DNA of 64,000 nt from Streptomyces uncialis (GTDB taxonomy: Bacteria; Actinomycetota; Actinomycetes; Streptomycetales; Streptomycetaceae). The notes beneath the pieces are model-generated. The model made no database searches and had not been told where the DNA came from. It saw nothing but the letters and a program-made list of their open reading frames with translations. The translations under genes were made by a program, and so were the position numbers. Location: NCBI RefSeq assembly GCF_036250755.1, contig NZ_CP109583.1:4774001-4838000 (forward strand), given 5' to 3'. Every line of letters starts with the position of its first letter. Within the stretch, counting starts at the first letter, position 1. Shown here piece after piece: positions 60,500 through 64,000 of the stretch.

Positions 60500-60832
60500 T
60501 CAGCGCGCGCCGAAGCGGGCGGCGTCGAAGTTCGCGGAGCCCATGTTCTGCTGGGCGTTGCTCTCCTGCTCCTGGTCACCTGTGCCGAACGCGGTCTCCA
60601 TACCGCCCTGGCCGCCGAGGATCGCCCCGAGCGAGCCGTTCAGCGCGGCGGTGATCTCGTCCGCGCGGGCCTTGAACGAGTCGAAGGCCGCCTTGCCCGC
60701 GCCGTTGAACTTGCCTTCCAGCGGGTCGGCCGCCGCGATGAGCTGCCGGATCAGCGTCCCCAGGTCGTCACTCGACCCTGTCGTGGACTTGCCGAGGTCG
60801 CCCAGCGTCGTACTACCCATGTCGAACTTCAC
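60500..60832 (-). CDS. WXG100-like small protein (second ESAT-6-type partner)
   Basis: 110 aa from a GTG at 60832 (GGGGGTGGG upstream) or 106 aa from ATG 60820. Two-helix protein: GDLGKSTTGSSDDLGTLIRQ, LIAAADPLEGKFNGAGKAAF, DSFKARADEITAALNGSLG and a C-terminal NMGSANFDAARFGAR. It has no tryptophan at the turn (FNGAG replaces WxG). First gene of the T7SS substrate unit, 17 nt upstream of the other ESAT-6-like gene; they probably form a heterodimer. Confidence 0.8.
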   Translation of the reverse strand: MKFDMGSTTLGDLGKSTTGSSDDLGTLIRQLIAAADPLEGKFNGAGKAAFDSFKARADEITAALNGSLGAILGGQGGMETAFGTGDQEQESNAQQNMGSANFDAARFGAR

Positions 60833-61333
60833 GCACCCACCCCCGAACAGTCGTGTGCGGCACCGCCGCACAGCCGCGTCACTGCCTTGCCGTGACTGCC
60901 CTGATGCCTTCGTCCCGCCTTTGTACGCGATCCGGACGCCCGCTGTCGCGGGGCTTTTCCGCCCTCGCTCGGCCACGTCGGAGTCCGCGTCGCCCGGTTG
61001 CGCCCAGGGACAGCCGTTACGAGGAAGAACGCGTTTCGGCCGCGTCCGGTTCCCCCAGCCGTCCGCTCGCGGCCCACCACCCCCGGCTTGTCCGGATCGC
61101 ATCGGCCGACGGCCGGAACCCATCAGCCTCTTCCGCGTCGGCGGGCCCGCCCACCCGTCACGCACAGCCCACGCGCGCGGGAAGGCCCCGGCCGGAATGA
61201 GTCCGGTCGGGGCCTCGGCCGCGCGCGTGGGAGGGTCGACAAGCCGTGCGCTGGGGGGAGTCATCTCGCCAGGGCGGACACCGCGGACGCGTCGTACGGC
61301 CTCATCCGTCACCCGCGCGCGTGGGCACGTCAG
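60833..61333. other. Promoter region of the T7SS unit and 3' region of the propeller gene
   Basis: 501 nt without a gene. Left part should hold the T7SS promoter; a perfect 8-bp inverted repeat TGTGCGGC-ACC-GCCGCACA lies at 60854-60872, about 22 nt before the GTG. The right part holds the nested hairpin at 61168-61231. Confidence 0.55.
61168..61231 (-). terminator. Large nested hairpin terminator downstream of the propeller protein gene
   Basis: Outer arms CCCACGCGCGCGG (61168-61180) and CCGCGCGCGTGGG (61219-61231) are a perfect 13-bp repeat. Inside, AGGCCCCGGCCGGA and TCCGGTCGGGGCCT pair with one wobble. It starts about 100 nt past the stop at 61334. Confidence 0.8.
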
Positions 61334-63331
61334 TTAGTTGGTGGTGTAGATGTACTTCCAGGTGCTGACGGTGCCGGCGTTCACGGAGTCGCCATAGGCG
61401 CCGTCCACGTACACGCTGCGCACCCGCAGCTTGTAGCCCGCCTGTCCGGGCTTGCCCATGTCCAGGGTCGACCTGCCCGACGTGCCGAGGGCGAAGTACT
61501 CAGGGCCGGCCGAGTTCCAGCGACCGTCGAACCAGACCTGCACGTCGAACCGGTACTTGCGGTTCTTGTTGTAGGTCATCGCCGTGTGGAACAGCGGCGA
61601 CTTGTTCTTGCGGACGTAGTGGTACGTCCTGCCACTGAGGGAACCGGTCCGGTAGTGCTGGGTGATCCAGGTGCTCAGCTTGACCTTGGTGCCCACCCGG
61701 CTCGTCACGGTGCGGGCGGACGTCCGTGTGTCACCGTCGAAGACGGCGGAGACGGTGGTGTCCCGCTTGAGGGTGACGGTCGCGGAGAGGTTGCCACGGG
61801 AGTTGACCTTGGCGGTCCGCAGATGGATCTTGCCCCGCCCGTCGCCGGCGGCGTCGTAGTACAGCTTGACCGTACGGTTCTTGTACGTCTTGCCGAGGTT
61901 CGCGGTGAAGGCGACCTTGCTGTTGTACGCGTACACCTTGCCCGCGCGGTCGAGCTTCAGGGCGGGTTTGGCGCGGGAGACGGACACCGTGTCGGACTTG
62001 CTGACCGCGGCGCGGTCGGCGTCACCCTTGTACGCGACGGTGTACTTCACCTTGCCGCCCGACGGCGGCGCGTTCTTGAAGCTGAACGCGCCCCGTGAGT
62101 CGGTCTTCGCCTTGCCGAGGTACTTGCCGCCCGGGGACTCGGCGTCGGTGCGGGTGACTGTCACCTCCGTCCCGGTGCGCAGCGGGAGCGTGGCCTTGAG
62201 CGTGCCCTTGAGGGTCAGGTCCTTGCCCCGGGTGGCGCTGGTGGGGACATCGACCGTGAGGACCGGCAGGGCGCGGTACGGGGCGTCCAGCACCCGCAGC
62301 GAGTACTTTCCGCCGTCGTTGTAGGAGATCGCGAAGAGCCGCTGCCCGCCCGGCTCCCAGACGAGGGAACGGTCGGCGAGCATGTCTGAGCCGCTGACGC
62401 GCGAGTCGGTCTCGGGGAAGTCGTACGAGCGCACCGGTGTGGGGGCGCCGGGCCGGTAGACGAACACGTCCGCGGCGTACGAGTCGGAGTGGCCCGCGGC
62501 GAAGCTGCCGTCGGCGGCCACCGCGACCGCGTTGGGGTGCCAGGAACCGGTCCGGTAGTCGGGCAGGTCCGCGAGGGTGGACGCGTCCCAGACGTCGTGG
62601 GTGTAGCCCGGGTGGGCGGTGATGAGCTTCTTGCCGTCGGCGGTGAAGGTGAGGTCCCGGGTGTCGCCGGAGACCACGGAGCCGCCCGCGTACGCGGTGC
62701 GGTTCGCGGTCGGTCCGGACACGTCGTAGAGGGCGAGCGCGCTGCCGTAGTACTCCGTCGCGCCCGCGGCCAGCTTCCCCGGTTCGGCGGGGGACGCCTC
62801 CAGCCGCGGTGCGGCGCGCCAGCCGCTCCCGGTGTCCTGGTCGAGCGTGACCGTGGGTTCGTCGCCGGTCGTTTCGAGCGAGCCGAGGCCGCCCTTGCCC
62901 TGGCCGCCGTACCCGAACCACAGCTTTCCGCCGGCGAGGGCGATGTACTGCGGGGCGGTGCCGTCACCGGTCCCGTACCGCGCGGTACGGGTGACGCCGG
63001 CGGTCTCCAGCGAGACGATCGAGTTGTCGCCCGGGACCGCCGCGTAGAGCTGGGTGGAGTCGGCCGAGAGCGCGAGTCCGCGCACCCCGGGCAGCCCGGC
63101 GACGGTGGCGAGGGTCCGTCCGGTGTAGTCCAGCGCGACGATCTTGCCGCTGTACGGATCGCTGACGAAGATCTTCTTGCCGACACCGTCGATCACGACG
63201 TCACCGACGTTGGAGACCGGGATGATCCTGCTGCTGTCCGCCACGGCGGAACCGGCCCCGACCACGCCGAGCGCGGCGGAGCCTATGAGCACCGCGAGCG
63301 CGGTCGCGGTGGAAAGGGTGCGCGTACGCAC
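61334..63331 (-). CDS. Secreted beta-propeller protein with Ig-like repeats
   Basis: 665 aa from a GTG at 63331. Signal peptide 1-31 (ATALAVLIGSAALGVVGAGS then AVADSS). A seven-bladed YncE/WD40-like propeller (about 35-340) with repeated VVIDGVGKKIFVSDPYSGKI and LALSADSTQLYAA strands, then one or two bacterial Ig-like domains (about 350-520: TVDVPTSATRGKDLTLKG, KTDSRGAFSFKNAPPSGG, VAYKGDADRAAVSKSDTVSV) and a C-terminal Tyr/Lys-rich beta domain (WITQHYRTGSLSGRTYHYVR). Such proteins are usually extracellular adhesive or sensing proteins in Streptomyces. No sorting signal is visible. Divergent from the sigma factor gene. Confidence 0.82.
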   Translation of the reverse strand: MRTRTLSTATALAVLIGSAALGVVGAGSAVADSSRIIPVSNVGDVVIDGVGKKIFVSDPYSGKIVALDYTGRTLATVAGLPGVRGLALSADSTQLYAAVPGDNSIVSLETAGVTRTARYGTGDGTAPQYIALAGGKLWFGYGGQGKGGLGSLETTGDEPTVTLDQDTGSGWRAAPRLEASPAEPGKLAAGATEYYGSALALYDVSGPTANRTAYAGGSVVSGDTRDLTFTADGKKLITAHPGYTHDVWDASTLADLPDYRTGSWHPNAVAVAADGSFAAGHSDSYAADVFVYRPGAPTPVRSYDFPETDSRVSGSDMLADRSLVWEPGGQRLFAISYNDGGKYSLRVLDAPYRALPVLTVDVPTSATRGKDLTLKGTLKATLPLRTGTEVTVTRTDAESPGGKYLGKAKTDSRGAFSFKNAPPSGGKVKYTVAYKGDADRAAVSKSDTVSVSRAKPALKLDRAGKVYAYNSKVAFTANLGKTYKNRTVKLYYDAAGDGRGKIHLRTAKVNSRGNLSATVTLKRDTTVSAVFDGDTRTSARTVTSRVGTKVKLSTWITQHYRTGSLSGRTYHYVRKNKSPLFHTAMTYNKNRKYRFDVQVWFDGRWNSAGPEYFALGTSGRSTLDMGKPGQAGYKLRVRSVYVDGAYGDSVNAGTVSTWKYIYTTN

Positions 63332-63800
63332 GTGATTCGTACCCCCACGGAGAAAGACGGCCGGACACCCTCCGGCCAGGGCCATACCCCCTGCTCCAGC
63401 GGTCCGCGCGACGCCCGCGGCCGTGTCCGGCCCGGGGCGCGGTCCCGCCGCTGGACGCAGGGTATGTCATGGGTACGACACTTTGGTGAGTGCGTCTGGC
63501 ATATGCGTAGGTTGGGTTCCGGACGCCGTTCCGGTCACCGGGGGGGTGCTGTTCCGGTCACCCGGGCGGGTTGCTGTTCCGGTCGCCGGGCCGGTCATCG
63601 CGCCGGCCGCCGTTCCGGTTGCTTTTCCGGTCCCCCGGGCCGACCGCTGTTGCCGTCCCGGTTGCCGTTGCCGTCCCGGTCGTTGTTCCGGTCGCGGGCC
63701 GTGAACAGGTGCCCGAGATACTTGGCCGCGACCCCATCCAAGGACCGCCCCCGCTCCGAATCATCAGGAACACCCCGTCTGCCCTGGGAGGAGCGACCGC
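63332..63800. other. Spacer upstream of the sigma factor gene with short-period repeats
   Basis: 469 nt, no gene supported. Between about 63525 and 63705 the 8-mer TTCCGGTC recurs at 20-40 bp intervals (near 63531, 63551, 63577, 63616-63640, 63686). A TATGCGTAGGTTGG stretch near 63501 could be a promoter for the right-hand gene. Confidence 0.5.
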
Positions 63801-64000
63801 GTGAGAGAAGCCGTGCACATCGGCAGGAAACCGGCGCCGGGACCGGATCTCGAAGAGCTGATCGGCCTGGTCGTCCGTGGCGACCAGGAGGCGTTCGCAC
63901 GGCTCTACGACATCACGGCCGGTCCGGTGCTGGGGGTGGCGCGGGCCGTGCTGCGTGACCCGGCGCAGTCCGAGGAGGTCGCCCAGGAGGTCCTCACCGA
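63801..64000 (+). CDS. Sigma-70 family RNA polymerase sigma factor (partial, runs off right edge)
   Basis: 66 residues visible from a GTG at 63801 with GGAGGAG about 8 nt upstream. Region 2 of an ECF-type factor begins: ELIGLVVRGDQEAFARLYDI, GPVLGVARAVLRDPAQSEEV and AQEVLTE. The order resembles ECF19/SigK-like factors of Streptomyces, which often have a downstream anti-sigma membrane protein; whether one follows cannot be seen here. It is co-located with, but divergent from, the secreted propeller gene. Confidence 0.85.
   Translation, partial: MREAVHIGRKPAPGPDLEELIGLVVRGDQEAFARLYDITAGPVLGVARAVLRDPAQSEEVAQEVLT

Overview
This is high-GC actinobacterial DNA and almost certainly a Streptomyces chromosome. 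The markers are the GTG/TTG starts and GTGA/ATGA gene overlaps, a branched-chain oxoacid dehydrogenase operon, class E sortases, CrgA, a DUF5324 protein, and the pknB cell-wall cluster in the order known from actinobacterial origin regions. Four parS sites (GTTTCACGTGGAAC type) and clustered DnaA-box-like 9-mers suggest oriC is not far away. By synteny with Mycobacterium I infer that it lies beyond the right edge.

Layout. (1) 1-5.3 kb: the end of a MobA-like nucleotidyltransferase, the E1alpha-E1beta-E2 operon and a divergent Lrp/AsnC regulator. (2) 5.4-17.3 kb: a phenylacetate catabolic region with paaH and a TetR regulator, paaN, and paaABCDE, interrupted by an rRNA methyltransferase and an HTTM/DUF5819 pair. 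The same TetR-type operator occurs in front of paaN/paaH, paaA and the bkd operon. (3) 17.4-28.1 kb: rhodanese, J-domain protein, a dense intergenic repeat array, a DUF2252 protein, an HxlR/azoreductase pair, a divergent copper module (secreted protein and CopA) with palindromes of CsoR type, a small membrane protein and tRNA-Leu(CAG). (4) 29.2-37.5 kb: fhaA, fhaB, PP2C phosphatase, rodA/ftsW, pbpA and pknB, which control peptidoglycan synthesis. (5) 37.6-45.4 kb: two class E sortases, a trpG/pabA-type amidotransferase, DUF881, CrgA, rhomboid protease, cyclophilin and DUF5324 protein, with the parS and DnaA-box elements between them. (6) 45.8-60.8 kb: a compact type VII secretion locus: two ESAT-6-like proteins, a DUF6507 protein, an 847-aa polymorphic toxin with an overlapping putative immunity gene, MORN and pentapeptide-repeat proteins, EccD, a MinD-like ATPase, three-ATPase EccC, a 15-nt-repeat-encoded small protein and a DUF6177 protein. 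No EccB, EccE or mycosin gene is present. (7) 61.3-64 kb: a secreted beta-propeller/Ig-like protein and the start of a sigma-70-family factor.

The strongest leads are the shared repressor linking branched-chain and phenylacetate metabolism, the toxin/immunity pair in a reduced T7SS locus, the DnaA-box palindrome between crgA and the rhomboid gene, and the repeat array at 18.8-19.6 kb. All gene calls come from reading translations and motifs; no database search was run.
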